Positions 1-9,826 of a stretch of 64,000 bases of DNA are shown here, in pieces (position 1 is the stretch's first letter; each line of letters begins with the position of its first letter). The stretch lies in assembly GCA_943788935.1 (NCBI GenBank), contig CALSSE010000029.1, forward strand, positions 1 to 64,000, in the 5' to 3' direction. The notes beneath the pieces are model-generated. The model was given only the letters and a program-made list of their open reading frames with translations. It was not told the origin of the DNA and made no database searches. Both the position numbers and the translations under genes were made by a program. The stretch is from an uncultured bacterium. Its GTDB lineage: Bacteria > Myxococcota_A > Bradymonadia > UBA7976 > VGTA01.

Positions 1-537
1 TACCCCCTCTTGGAGCAGCCCATCGCCACAAATAGCCCGTTTGCAAGTGCGAGTACATCCATCACTGTCGTCCTGATTTCCATCGTCACACTCTTCAAAA
101 TCAGTGTGAAAAAGAGGGAGGTCAGTTCGCATTACTCCATCACCACAGGTGGCGAACTCACACGTATTGCAAGCGTCGCTAGTGATATCATTACCATCAT
201 CACACACCTCGACCCCTTGATGAAGATAACCATCTCCGCATCTCGACTCTTGGCACTGCTGAGTGCAATCGTCGCCATCCTCACGATTACCATCATCACA
301 GGCTTCGGTCGGTTGATTAATCACCCCATCTCCGCAGCGTGGAGGCGGAGGAGCTATATCGAATTCTTGATCTAGAGCTCGACTCTGATCAATCGGAGTG
401 GCCATATCAACGACGGGGCCACTAGGTTCATCACAAGCGGAGAATCCCATCGAAAGACTGATAGACATCAGTGAGATTAAATGATTTGAGAGAGGGGAGA
501 TCAGACACTTAAGAGCTGTCTTTTTTTGAGAAAACAT
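1..537 (-). CDS. Lipoprotein with DUF4215-type Cys-rich repeats (3' end outside window)
   Basis: The minus strand is open from an ATG at 537 to the window edge (179 codons, no stop), so the C-terminus is missing. The first 30 or so residues form a signal peptide ending in a lipobox-like FSAC, followed by an acidic linker containing a proline run. Then come at least four repeats of the type CGDGxxx...CDDGNxxxxDxCxxxC, the pattern of the DUF4215 (Myxococcus Cys-rich) family. The start lies 8 bp after the upstream stop, and an AGAGG ribosome-binding site overlaps that stop region, so it is probably translated as the last gene visible here of the long minus-strand operon. It is probably a surface or periplasmic lipoprotein with disulfide-stabilised repeats. 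No enzymatic motif is visible and its partner is unknown. Confidence 0.85.
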   Translation of the reverse strand, partial: MFSQKKTALKCLISPLSNHLISLMSISLSMGFSACDEPSGPVVDMATPIDQSRALDQEFDIAPPPPRCGDGVINQPTEACDDGNREDGDDCTQQCQESRCGDGYLHQGVEVCDDGNDITSDACNTCEFATCGDGVMRTDLPLFHTDFEECDDGNQDDSDGCTRTCKRAICGDGLLQEGV

Positions 538-545
538 CTAAACCT

Positions 546-3500
546 CTACTTTGATTGTACTGAAGGCAGTGCGGTGTCCCGTAAACGATAGGTTACTGTG
601 ACTCGGCGATTTTGTATTCTCTGGGTGTACAAGGAGTCGTAAACGATGGGCTCATTTTCACCGAAAGCGCTGATCTCAATCTGTGCTGGATCAACACCTT
701 TAGCGATCAGACCTTTTTTTATGTGATAAACTCGCATTCTAGAGATCTTCTTATTATAAGATCGCTTACCCCTGTAATCGGTATGACCTGAGAGATGGAT
801 CGAGATCTCAGGGTGATCTGCAAGAAAATGGGCGATCTTTACCAGCTTTTTTTGTTCTTTAGCTTGTGACTTAAGGAGTCGCGTCGCGCCAAATGTGAAA
901 ACGAAGTGTTTCCGAATCTTAAAGGGGATGGCTAACTCCCCGAGTGGGCACCCTAAGTTGGAGCGATCTCCTCTAGTCCATAAGCACGCATCTCCTTTAT
1001 TAGTGATCCCATCACCATCCATGTCATGACTTGGGCAACCTTCGGTGATCAAGCTCCCCTTTTGAGCCGGACAAACATCGACGTCATTGAGCAGCCCATC
1101 ATTATCGATGTCTGCTCTGTTCATCGCTTCGTCGATCACTGCCTGCCGATCTATGGTGGGCTCAACAGGAGGAGGAGGAGGAGGAGGAGGCTCTTCAATA
1201 TTCTCTTCTCTTTGCCATGGGAGACGATTGAAACTTACCTTGATATTAAGTCCTGCTCTCCACTCGGCGTTTGTTAAACCTAACCATAAGGCGCGAGCTC
1301 CCCAAAGCTGTAGAGCATACCCATGATCTTCATAGTCAACATGTAGTAGTGAGGACAAACTTCGATGATGACCGCCTAGAAGCATAGCCCTAGAGAGCTG
1401 GTCACTCTGCCCAATCAAGCTAAGCCCAGACCAGAGTTGAGCGCTCTGATCTCTCCTAAAAGCAGCTATTCGCCACGCGCTCCCGACCCCTAGTTGACTC
1501 AGGTCTTGGCGTTGGTGACCCACAACGTTGATCAGTGATCTAAAGCGATGTTTGGCGCTTAGGTTAACTCTCGCTCTGGAAGAGTGATAAGCGATCGCAG
1601 CGTCTAGCCCTCCCTGCACATTTGGGTCACCCGCATAGGCATCGCTGTTACCTGTAGGTGCGCTCAATGAAGTGTTGATCGCCAAGTTAAGTTGAGCGGT
1701 TAAGGGGAAGAAATATCGAAGTGACAGGGTGAGATCACCGAGGGCTCGTCGTTTCAGATCGCTGAGTGGTTCACTGATCGCAGGCGCTGGTAAGTCTCCC
1801 GCTAAGTTGTCACGGTCTTGAGAGAGGATCATCGGTAAGCTGAGCGCTAATAACCACCTCTCGCCAAGTCTTGACCACAGCGAGAGTAGAGAGTCAACTC
1901 GATACTCAATCAAAGGGGCGATCTCTGAAGACTGACCGTTATCCTCAAGAGATAAGACTAATGGGCGACCGCTCCAAGAGTTATTAATACTGACGCCCCA
2001 CCACTCCAATGGAGCTTTTGCAGAGAGCAGACCAGGTGAGACACCTGATCGAAAGTCGGTCTCATAGAGATCGAGAGTAAAGCCTTTTTGTTCATCTAGG
2101 GGCAGCGCTTTTGCAGGAGTACTCAGCATAGCTGTAAAGCCGTTCAGAATCAGAACAATATAGAGAGCTCGTCTATACCTAAATAAGAGCATCATACATA
2201 ATAAGATCACGACTCCGGATGACTGAGAAGACCCTTGGTCACAGCTCTGTGATCTTTGAGGGCTTAAGCCATCGAAGACTCCGTTCTCATCACCATCATC
2301 ATCGCAGAGGTCTCCTAGTCCATCATCATCACGGTCTTCTTGGTCAGGATTTATGAGCTGTGGGCAGTTATCCAAGCTGTTAGGAATCAAGTCTCCATCT
2401 TGGTCAGGTTGATCATCGCTGCCAAGGAGTGGGTCAGTCTCTAGGCGGTCTACACGACCGTTCAAATTTCGGTCTTCATCTCCATCGCTGATTCCCCCTC
2501 CATCGCTATCTGCATTCAATGGGTCAGTCGTCGTTGACGGATCAAGATCAGGAGTAAATAGATTTAAGCTGAGGTCTGTATCACTGTGAATGTCGCCGCT
2601 GACCCCTAGCTCTAAGCCATCACTGAGGCCATCATTATCGCTATCGGCATCATTGATTGTCGACAGCCCATCACCATCGATATCGACGTCAGGGGAAGGC
2701 TCATCACCATCGATGACCCCATCATCATCAGTATCGGCATCATTCTCATCACTCCCTAGAGAGCGCTCTCGGACGTTGTAAAGTCCATCTTGATCATTAT
2801 CCTGATCATCATCAGCATCGCTTATATCGCTCTCGTCATCATCGAATCTACCGTTGAAATTAGGGTCCTCTTCTGAATCTAAGCAACCTCCGCCATCGCT
2901 ATCATTGCTCAAGTGGTCACTGGTCGTATCGGGATCGAGGTCAGGACGGAAGTGACCTTGGCTGAGGTCTGTGTCAGGTCCTGTCTCCGTGACCCCACGC
3001 TCTGTACCATCAAATATCCCATCGCCATCCGTATCATGATTTAAGATCGCCAATAGCGAACCTTCTCTGCCATCTAATAAGCCGTCATCATCTGCATCTG
3101 CATCAGTTGGAGGGCTACCTAATTCAAACTCTTCGAGGTCAGTTAGTCCATCAGCGTCGCTGTCGATAGAGAAGACGTTGGTGCCTAAAGTGAACTCTTC
3201 GCTATCGCTCAGCCCATCTCCATCGGAATCATTAGGGGTAATAAAAGGAATAAATATCTGTGACCGAACGCTACTCAATCGGCGTCGATTTGCGGTATCT
3301 GCAGGGCCAAGCTCGGTTGTTAATCGCGTCGTTTGCTGTAGAATAATCTGTTCAGAGATCACCTCTACTTGAGTCGCTTGGAGGGCATCAACCTCTCGCA
3401 GTATTTCAAGATCGGGGCCATTGACTCTCGACAATACAAGGTTGCTGGTGTTCACATTGCCTTGGTTGAGCATATAATGACACAAGGTCATCTGTGTCTC

Positions 3501-4337
3501 TTCGCTCAATGGGTCTAACACCACGGGAGCTTGGCGAATATCCTCCAAACTTGGGCAGGGCTGCTCATCAAGCTGAGCGATGCTATGGAGGGTGAGCGAG
3601 GGCTCACCTAAGCCATTTAACCCTTCAATCGCCTTTATTTTTACTGTCGAGTTAGAGGATAACCTAAGCGTCTCACCCACACTGTTTTTGACGCTCTTTA
3701 GATAAATATTCAGCTCGCCTTTCGGTCTAGCTAGAGTGTCACAGCTCACTTTTATATTCAGGCGGATCACCAGCTGTTCATGACCATCTACATCGCTGAC
3801 CAGGAGAGAGAGCTCTTCTTCAATCGCATCAAAGGGTCTCACCGCCGTGGTGGGTAATAACCGGCGATCGATCAACTGAACATCGCTCAGGTCATCGGCT
3901 TGGTGGGCAGGGTCATTCACTGTCTCTAGTCGCCCATCGCCTAAGAAGCGATTGCTCACTAGATTAAACGTAGGCGAAGAGCTGAGAGTTAAACTCGCCC
4001 CCGCTGATAATGATGGCCTCGTCTCCAATCCTACTCGAATAGAGAGGTCTTGATCGTCAACACCTTCCTCGCCATTGACGACCACAAGAGCGGTTAAATA
4101 ATCTTCACAATGGAAATGAGAGCCGAGGACTTCATGACGAGACTGGCTGAATACTCCATCTGCATCCCTCTCTCCAAGGATTCCCCCACCGTACCAATGA
4201 GAGTAGCTGCTTGGAGAGACAGTGTAGAGCTCGGCGGCTCCATCTTGAGCATCAGCGAGAGCTGGAGTCGCGAGTAAAAGTAAACCGAGGCATAGTGAGC
4301 ACCACTGAGAGTGAGATCGTTGGCGATCATGTATCAT
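546..4337 (-). CDS. Thrombospondin type-3 repeat protein fused to OmpA-like peptidoglycan-binding barrel protein
   Basis: 1263 residues. An N-terminal signal peptide ends near ADA. About 340 residues without a recognised domain follow, then roughly a dozen DxDxDGLxD calcium loops (about 366-690) of thrombospondin type-3 type. At about 703-745 there is a hydrophobic stretch followed by RYRR and then a second hydrophobic stretch ending STPAKA, which looks like a sorting tail fused in frame to a second signal peptide. Beta-strand-rich sequence follows (about 745-1040), probably a barrel, then an eight-proline run (about 1046-1055), two more type-3 loops and a C-terminal OmpA domain (about 1146-1250) with GHTD and NRRV motifs typical of peptidoglycan binding. 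The start is supported by an AGGGG site 8 bp upstream, 10 bp after the previous stop. It is the best candidate for anchoring the operon's products to the cell wall. Confidence 0.85.
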   Translation of the reverse strand: MIHDRQRSHSQWCSLCLGLLLLATPALADAQDGAAELYTVSPSSYSHWYGGGILGERDADGVFSQSRHEVLGSHFHCEDYLTALVVVNGEEGVDDQDLSIRVGLETRPSLSAGASLTLSSSPTFNLVSNRFLGDGRLETVNDPAHQADDLSDVQLIDRRLLPTTAVRPFDAIEEELSLLVSDVDGHEQLVIRLNIKVSCDTLARPKGELNIYLKSVKNSVGETLRLSSNSTVKIKAIEGLNGLGEPSLTLHSIAQLDEQPCPSLEDIRQAPVVLDPLSEETQMTLCHYMLNQGNVNTSNLVLSRVNGPDLEILREVDALQATQVEVISEQIILQQTTRLTTELGPADTANRRRLSSVRSQIFIPFITPNDSDGDGLSDSEEFTLGTNVFSIDSDADGLTDLEEFELGSPPTDADADDDGLLDGREGSLLAILNHDTDGDGIFDGTERGVTETGPDTDLSQGHFRPDLDPDTTSDHLSNDSDGGGCLDSEEDPNFNGRFDDDESDISDADDDQDNDQDGLYNVRERSLGSDENDADTDDDGVIDGDEPSPDVDIDGDGLSTINDADSDNDGLSDGLELGVSGDIHSDTDLSLNLFTPDLDPSTTTDPLNADSDGGGISDGDEDRNLNGRVDRLETDPLLGSDDQPDQDGDLIPNSLDNCPQLINPDQEDRDDDGLGDLCDDDGDENGVFDGLSPQRSQSCDQGSSQSSGVVILLCMMLLFRYRRALYIVLILNGFTAMLSTPAKALPLDEQKGFTLDLYETDFRSGVSPGLLSAKAPLEWWGVSINNSWSGRPLVLSLEDNGQSSEIAPLIEYRVDSLLSLWSRLGERWLLALSLPMILSQDRDNLAGDLPAPAISEPLSDLKRRALGDLTLSLRYFFPLTAQLNLAINTSLSAPTGNSDAYAGDPNVQGGLDAAIAYHSSRARVNLSAKHRFRSLINVVGHQRQDLSQLGVGSAWRIAAFRRDQSAQLWSGLSLIGQSDQLSRAMLLGGHHRSLSSLLHVDYEDHGYALQLWGARALWLGLTNAEWRAGLNIKVSFNRLPWQREENIEEPPPPPPPPVEPTIDRQAVIDEAMNRADIDNDGLLNDVDVCPAQKGSLITEGCPSHDMDGDGITNKGDACLWTRGDRSNLGCPLGELAIPFKIRKHFVFTFGATRLLKSQAKEQKKLVKIAHFLADHPEISIHLSGHTDYRGKRSYNKKISRMRVYHIKKGLIAKGVDPAQIEISAFGENEPIVYDSLYTQRIQNRRVTVTYRLRDTALPSVQSK

Positions 4338-4347
4338 ATTTAAACCC

Positions 4348-7300
4348 CTACGGAAGGACTACAATAGTTCGATTTACACTCACCGAGAATTGATAAGAGC
4401 CGATTGTATTCTGGAGGCTGACCTCTAGAACATGATCTCCTGACCTAGTGATCAGCGCCTCATAATATGGTCCATCTTCATCCTCGGCTTCGGTGAGAAC
4501 CTGCGTCACATAATCTAGCTCAGACTCTGCTCGAGCTTTTAGAGAGAGGAAGGTCTCTAACTGAGGGGCCTCACAGAAACTTTGTGCCCTTATTCTGATA
4601 CTCGCAGTCTGTGTAGGCTCGAGCTCAAGTCTCGGCAAGAGCCAAAAGTCACTCTCATCGAGAGTTAGCTCATCGATCGCCCCCTCCCCTTGAGTTAACC
4701 CTCCGAGGTGACCTGAGATGATCATGTCTCTCTGTAGACCTAACGATGAGACATCGACGGCTTCAGTCGCATGTTCCACTTGGTTATTAGGCTCTCCCTC
4801 ACCATAATCAGCACGACACTCGCTCTCTTGGCAAGAGACCGTCTCGCAGAGACAATCTTCATCGACAGCACAGCTGACCGGTGAAATATCAAGAATATAT
4901 TCACCGCTCACCGGACTCTCTACACCGTCAAGTGGTGATAAGTTGACATCGATCATCAAGGGTAAGTCACCTTCAGCGCGGATTATACCACCCCCGATTG
5001 GGCTTCTGTCTGCATCGCTACGGGATTCACCATTTGCATCTTCTGAGAGGAGAGTCTCCTCTGTTAAAGGACGAAAAGCGGTTAAAGCGAGGGGGAGCTC
5101 ACTTTGTTGGCAAAAGGGTAAAAGATCAACCTTGAAGAGTCCGCCCCTCTGTCCTTCACTGAAAGACAGCGAATAAAAGTCTCGGTCACCAAGATCATCA
5201 ACTCGTCCGTATACTCTTGACCCTGAGTAGTCTTGACCTGAAACGGAGAGCCTCTGAGGAAAGGAAGGGAGACTATTTGGCTCAATCTCAGGTGAGAGAC
5301 AGCCATCGATATCTCTGTCATCGCAGAGCAGGTCTTCACAAAGACAAAAGGCCTCGGGGTCTTGATCACTCGCTTCCGAGGGATCTTCACAACCAAGCTC
5401 AGGGCTAAGCTCTAGGCGATATGTTTTATGGTCGCCCTCAATCGCCCCCTCTGCATATTGGACGACGATAAGGTAGCGACCCATAGCGCTGATAGTGGCG
5501 CGCTCAAGGACCGGAGGAGAGTTGGCTGTGCCCTCCCTGTCAAAGAGTAAAACACCCTGAGGGTTGAAGACTTGGAAGCGAACTTGTGGTGGAGTGGGCT
5601 GTTCACAAACGTTACTCACGGTGATCGAGAAACGCCGCCATAGATCCTCAGGACCAAAATCAACCGTAAAGTGATCAACATCTAGCGCGGAGCTTAAAGA
5701 ACCGGTCAGGCTACCCATCATTGACTCATCAATGTTTATGACTCGCGCTTGATCTGCTGTATCGTTAGGCTCTAGCTCTCGGGCTCCGATCGCCAAACAC
5801 TGACCTTGGGTGTTGACTGCGGCGTTACAGCGTAAGGTTGGACACTGACATTGATCGTCATTGAAACAGGTTCGTTGATCCAGAGGGATATAGTCTTCGT
5901 CAATGACCGTCCCACTGGTGATCACATAACTACCTCTTGAAGCGATAGAGCTGCTCACTTCCAAATAGACCACACCGGTCTGGTTCACCTCATAAGGAGT
6001 CGTCGCGACGAGATATCCATCTCGCCATGGATTCCCTACCATGAGCTCTACACCATTCCCATCTAATAAACGGAGTTGGGCCTCCACGCCTAAACCGTCA
6101 CAAGCGGTATCGATGGCGAAGACCACTGATTCACCGAGTAAGTCTTGGGATATATTAATACGGTAGAGGTCAAGATCAGTGATCGTGTTAAGCTGACCCG
6201 TCATCCGCTCACCGAAGGAGAGAGGGGTCGCATCAAAGCGTTGCTCATTAGGCTCAGCCTCTATGACTCTTGGCTCACAAGCGCGAGCGCCATCTTCTTG
6301 CACCCGACATGCGAAGTCAGGGCATTGACAATCAGAGTCCACTACACAGAGACCGCTCATCTCTCCTGTGCCATCATCTAGGGAGAGCGTGATCACTTCT
6401 AGTTGATAGGCGCCAACGCTCCCTCCCGCTCCGCTCACCTCGATGAGATAATCTTGTGCGGTCAAGACCGCTAGCTCCTCAATGGCAGCGAGCCGCCCCT
6501 CACCGCTATCCTGATCTTCAGCTAAGGTGAGCCCTGCAAGGTTCATCACTCGCAAAGATGTGTTAATTGCGAGCACATCACAATAGGCTGAGGTCTTGAT
6601 CTTGAACCGACCGGCCGGGAGGGAGATGAGGTAGGTGTCTCGATCTCCAACCCGATCGATATGCCCGATGAAGGAGGAATCTAAGACTAAACGGTTATCA
6701 TTCTCTCGAGCCGTTGCTTCATTTTGATTTGGCTCTCTCTCCGAGTAACGAGGGAGACATTGCCCCACCTGAGTATTCTCTGAAATCGCCACACAGTGTT
6801 GGGCTGCACACAGACACTCAGATCGCTCTGCGCTTGGGTTACAGCTGACGTCTTCGGCGATTATGGTGTATGATCCATAGGGGTCATTCGACTGAGGCCC
6901 CCCCTCGACTTTAAGATAATAATCGGTGGTTTGCTCGGAGACCACACCTCTAATCTTTGAGCTCCCGACCCATAGACTCTCCGCTAGTCCGTTATGGTTA
7001 TCATTCACCATGATCGGAGGTTGTGTTGGGTCTGAATAGAGGTTCAGGAAGGTATCTATTGGTTTACTGCAGTAGCCTTGAACGGTAAAATCATAGACGT
7101 GGTTAGCTTGGAGTCTCACCTTATACCAATCCTCTTCAAAGCGATCACTCAAGGCCCCCACACGCTTTGCTTGCTTGATATCACCGATAAAGAGGAGGCG
7201 ATTAGCAGCGCTAGGTCGATCATTCATCCCATCCTCTCTTGTGGTGAGGGACTGGCAGAAGAGAGCTTCAGATTCGCCCTCCTCTAGTGGATCACATCGT

Positions 7301-9816
7301 TCTTCAATGCAGCAGTCATTCGCTCCCAGACACGAGAGGTGTTCTACGCTGCTGATATGAAGTACATAAGGCACCTCAACCTCTTCAAGAGAGAGTGAGC
7401 GAGCGAGGTCGACCTTCACCAAATACTCCGCTGATTCGGTGATATCGAGATCAAGTCTCGTGGATGAGAGCATGGTGCTGACTCGTTGTGCTCCACTGAG
7501 GTCCCTCGTGCCAGTAGCGTTCAGAATAGATAAGACGACCGGGAGAGGGGCACCACAACGATCAGTCACCTTAAGACTCAAGTGCTCTGGGGCGTTAAGC
7601 TGCAGAGAGAACCACTCTTCAGTGCGGTCTCGGTCGAGGTTGGATAATATCTTACCTTCGGGGTCATTTGGTGACAGGAGCTCACTGACCTGATGAGAGG
7701 TCTCTGCGCTTTGCCCATGAGCGCGATCAGCGCATTGGTCCACTAACCCGAGATCCTCAGAAGATTGATCAAGGTCGCTAGGATTAAGGAGAGACGTCCC
7801 TTCTGGACAAGTGACGGTATCTGCTTGTTGATCAATCCCCGTACAGGTGAGGACATCACCACTGATTGTACATCGGTCTTGACGAGTACAGAGCAATCCA
7901 TCATTGCATCGAGAGCCAACAGGCATATCTTGAGCGATCGAACATTCACCGGTCAAGGGGTCGCACATCGCTCGCTGACAGCGGTTCAGCTCTCCCTCAA
8001 AACTGTCACGTTCACAAGATCTTTGAGCGCCTAAGCAGACCAGAAGACTACCCCGACGAACACAGCTACTCTCCTCAGTACACGCATTCCCGTCATCACA
8101 TGCGTCCCCTTCATTCATTCCAACACAGACATCGCAGAGGTCTTCATCATCGACAGCGTCGATGACTTGGTCTTGGCAGGTGAGCTCTCCTCCTGAGAGG
8201 TTACATCGACCTGCTGCGGTGCATAGATCCCCATCTTCGCAAGGCGTTCCCTCGGGGAATGCTCGGAGGGTACACGCCCCGGTGGTGGGGTCACATATGC
8301 CCTCGCCACACTCTTGATTAAGGCTTGAGCAGTCTCTTGTTGAAGTGACACAAAGACCCGCTTGACATATACCCTCTTCATCACAGAGGTCCTCGGTTGA
8401 ACAGCTTATGCCATTGTCGATCGCTACGATGCTACAAGCCCCGCTCTCAGGTAAGCAGCGAGCGGCTTGACATTGCCCGATCTCATCTTCACGAAAAATA
8501 TCGCTGCAATCGAGGGGCTCAGACTCACGACATACTCCCTCACCATCACACTGACCTACAGTGCATTGGTTACCATCTAGATCACAAGCGACCCCCACCT
8601 CGGCAAAGCCAAGTTCAACACATTCACCTTCGGCGTTACAACGAGACTCGATGGTACATTCGTTACCATCATCACATAGAGCGCCCTCTTCGAGGTTATC
8701 ACAAGCACAGAGGAGGTCAGTGATGAAGCAAACGCCTCCTCTACATTCACTATTTTCAGTACAGGCGTCTTGATCATCACAAGCTGTCCCATTGGGCAAT
8801 GCTTGACCGGTACACTGACCGGTATTGGGATCACAGAGCCCATCATTACATAGCTCTTCGCATTGAACAGTATATTGGGTAATACACTCGCCGTCTTGGC
8901 ATTGCTCCTGAGTGCATGCGTTATCGTCACTATCGCAATAGAGTCCGTCAGCGCGATCCGTGAGGAGACATGCGCCTGATAGGGGATCACAAGTCGAGCT
9001 TAAGCACGCGGTCTCAACTCCACTACAATCCACCCGTTCGGTAGCGACACAAGAGCCCGACTCACATTGATCATTGAGTGTACAATAATTGCCATCATCA
9101 CATATCTCGCCTATGGGCTTGGGTTGGGAGAAACAGGATCCAGTTTGTGGATCACAAATCCCTAAATTACATTGATTCGAAGCAGAGCTACACTCGACCG
9201 TATCCCCTAAGCATTGGCCTGATGAGCAGCGGTCGGTCTCCGTGCATAGCGACCCATCATCACATCGCTCTCCATCCGCTTTATCGCTCCCTTGGCAGAC
9301 CGCTCCAGCGCATATGTCTCCACTAGTGCAGCTATTACCGTCATCACACGCAGCGGGATAGGGAGTGGGAGAGCCTAGACACCGACCTTGAGCGCATTGA
9401 TCATCGATCGTACAGGGGTTAAGATCATTACAAGGCGCCCCCTCTGTCTCTGCATTGCAGCGATCTACAAAGCTCAATGCTTGTGGGGTATCCCCCTCAC
9501 AAGCACACCCTTGAAATGCTCCTCGGTAAGGCTGACAACGGCTCTCGTCACAGAAGAGACCACAACCACACGAGGTGGTGTCTGAACACTGCTCGCCGAG
9601 AATACCGGTACCATAGGTACATGCGTTCGGGCAGTCGTCTTCTTTGACTTCGCACTCTACTCCACGATCAGCGAGATCACCGATACTAGATGTAGACTTC
9701 GGCTCATCATCGTCACAAGCGCTCAAGACAGCGACAGAGGTTAAAGAAGTCAGAACCATCACCATGAGAAGCGGTTGATGTGAATCGCGCGCTCCAAAAA
9801 ATTCGAAACTAGACAT
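4348..9816 (-). CDS. Giant lipoprotein: Dictyostelium-type Cys repeats plus seven PPC-like domains
   Basis: About 1822 residues from the ATG at 9816, chosen because a GATGGTG-like site lies just upstream. An ATG at 9825 is possible, and longer readings run into the previous gene. The signal peptide ends in the lipobox LSAC, followed by an Asp-rich linker. The N-terminal third is a run of repeats with CDDGxxCTxxDxCxxGxC and CDPxTGxC patterns, resembling the Dicty_CTDC family. The rest is seven beta-sandwich modules resembling bacterial pre-peptidase C-terminal (PPC) domains. Five begin with an EPN signature, and they are separated by small DxDCxC...C linkers. No catalytic domain is seen. It is probably an extracellular, disulfide-rich adhesin or structural protein. 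It is tightly packed between its neighbours. Confidence 0.85.
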   Translation of the reverse strand: MSSFEFFGARDSHQPLLMVMVLTSLTSVAVLSACDDDEPKSTSSIGDLADRGVECEVKEDDCPNACTYGTGILGEQCSDTTSCGCGLFCDESRCQPYRGAFQGCACEGDTPQALSFVDRCNAETEGAPCNDLNPCTIDDQCAQGRCLGSPTPYPAACDDGNSCTSGDICAGAVCQGSDKADGERCDDGSLCTETDRCSSGQCLGDTVECSSASNQCNLGICDPQTGSCFSQPKPIGEICDDGNYCTLNDQCESGSCVATERVDCSGVETACLSSTCDPLSGACLLTDRADGLYCDSDDNACTQEQCQDGECITQYTVQCEELCNDGLCDPNTGQCTGQALPNGTACDDQDACTENSECRGGVCFITDLLCACDNLEEGALCDDGNECTIESRCNAEGECVELGFAEVGVACDLDGNQCTVGQCDGEGVCRESEPLDCSDIFREDEIGQCQAARCLPESGACSIVAIDNGISCSTEDLCDEEGICQAGLCVTSTRDCSSLNQECGEGICDPTTGACTLRAFPEGTPCEDGDLCTAAGRCNLSGGELTCQDQVIDAVDDEDLCDVCVGMNEGDACDDGNACTEESSCVRRGSLLVCLGAQRSCERDSFEGELNRCQRAMCDPLTGECSIAQDMPVGSRCNDGLLCTRQDRCTISGDVLTCTGIDQQADTVTCPEGTSLLNPSDLDQSSEDLGLVDQCADRAHGQSAETSHQVSELLSPNDPEGKILSNLDRDRTEEWFSLQLNAPEHLSLKVTDRCGAPLPVVLSILNATGTRDLSGAQRVSTMLSSTRLDLDITESAEYLVKVDLARSLSLEEVEVPYVLHISSVEHLSCLGANDCCIEERCDPLEEGESEALFCQSLTTREDGMNDRPSAANRLLFIGDIKQAKRVGALSDRFEEDWYKVRLQANHVYDFTVQGYCSKPIDTFLNLYSDPTQPPIMVNDNHNGLAESLWVGSSKIRGVVSEQTTDYYLKVEGGPQSNDPYGSYTIIAEDVSCNPSAERSECLCAAQHCVAISENTQVGQCLPRYSEREPNQNEATARENDNRLVLDSSFIGHIDRVGDRDTYLISLPAGRFKIKTSAYCDVLAINTSLRVMNLAGLTLAEDQDSGEGRLAAIEELAVLTAQDYLIEVSGAGGSVGAYQLEVITLSLDDGTGEMSGLCVVDSDCQCPDFACRVQEDGARACEPRVIEAEPNEQRFDATPLSFGERMTGQLNTITDLDLYRINISQDLLGESVVFAIDTACDGLGVEAQLRLLDGNGVELMVGNPWRDGYLVATTPYEVNQTGVVYLEVSSSIASRGSYVITSGTVIDEDYIPLDQRTCFNDDQCQCPTLRCNAAVNTQGQCLAIGARELEPNDTADQARVINIDESMMGSLTGSLSSALDVDHFTVDFGPEDLWRRFSITVSNVCEQPTPPQVRFQVFNPQGVLLFDREGTANSPPVLERATISAMGRYLIVVQYAEGAIEGDHKTYRLELSPELGCEDPSEASDQDPEAFCLCEDLLCDDRDIDGCLSPEIEPNSLPSFPQRLSVSGQDYSGSRVYGRVDDLGDRDFYSLSFSEGQRGGLFKVDLLPFCQQSELPLALTAFRPLTEETLLSEDANGESRSDADRSPIGGGIIRAEGDLPLMIDVNLSPLDGVESPVSGEYILDISPVSCAVDEDCLCETVSCQESECRADYGEGEPNNQVEHATEAVDVSSLGLQRDMIISGHLGGLTQGEGAIDELTLDESDFWLLPRLELEPTQTASIRIRAQSFCEAPQLETFLSLKARAESELDYVTQVLTEAEDEDGPYYEALITRSGDHVLEVSLQNTIGSYQFSVSVNRTIVVLP

Positions 9817-9826
9817 ATTCACCATC

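Noticed and set aside
1168-1190. GGA trinucleotide run as a microsatellite of interest
   Set aside because: On the minus strand it encodes the eight-proline linker before the OmpA domain, a common arrangement.
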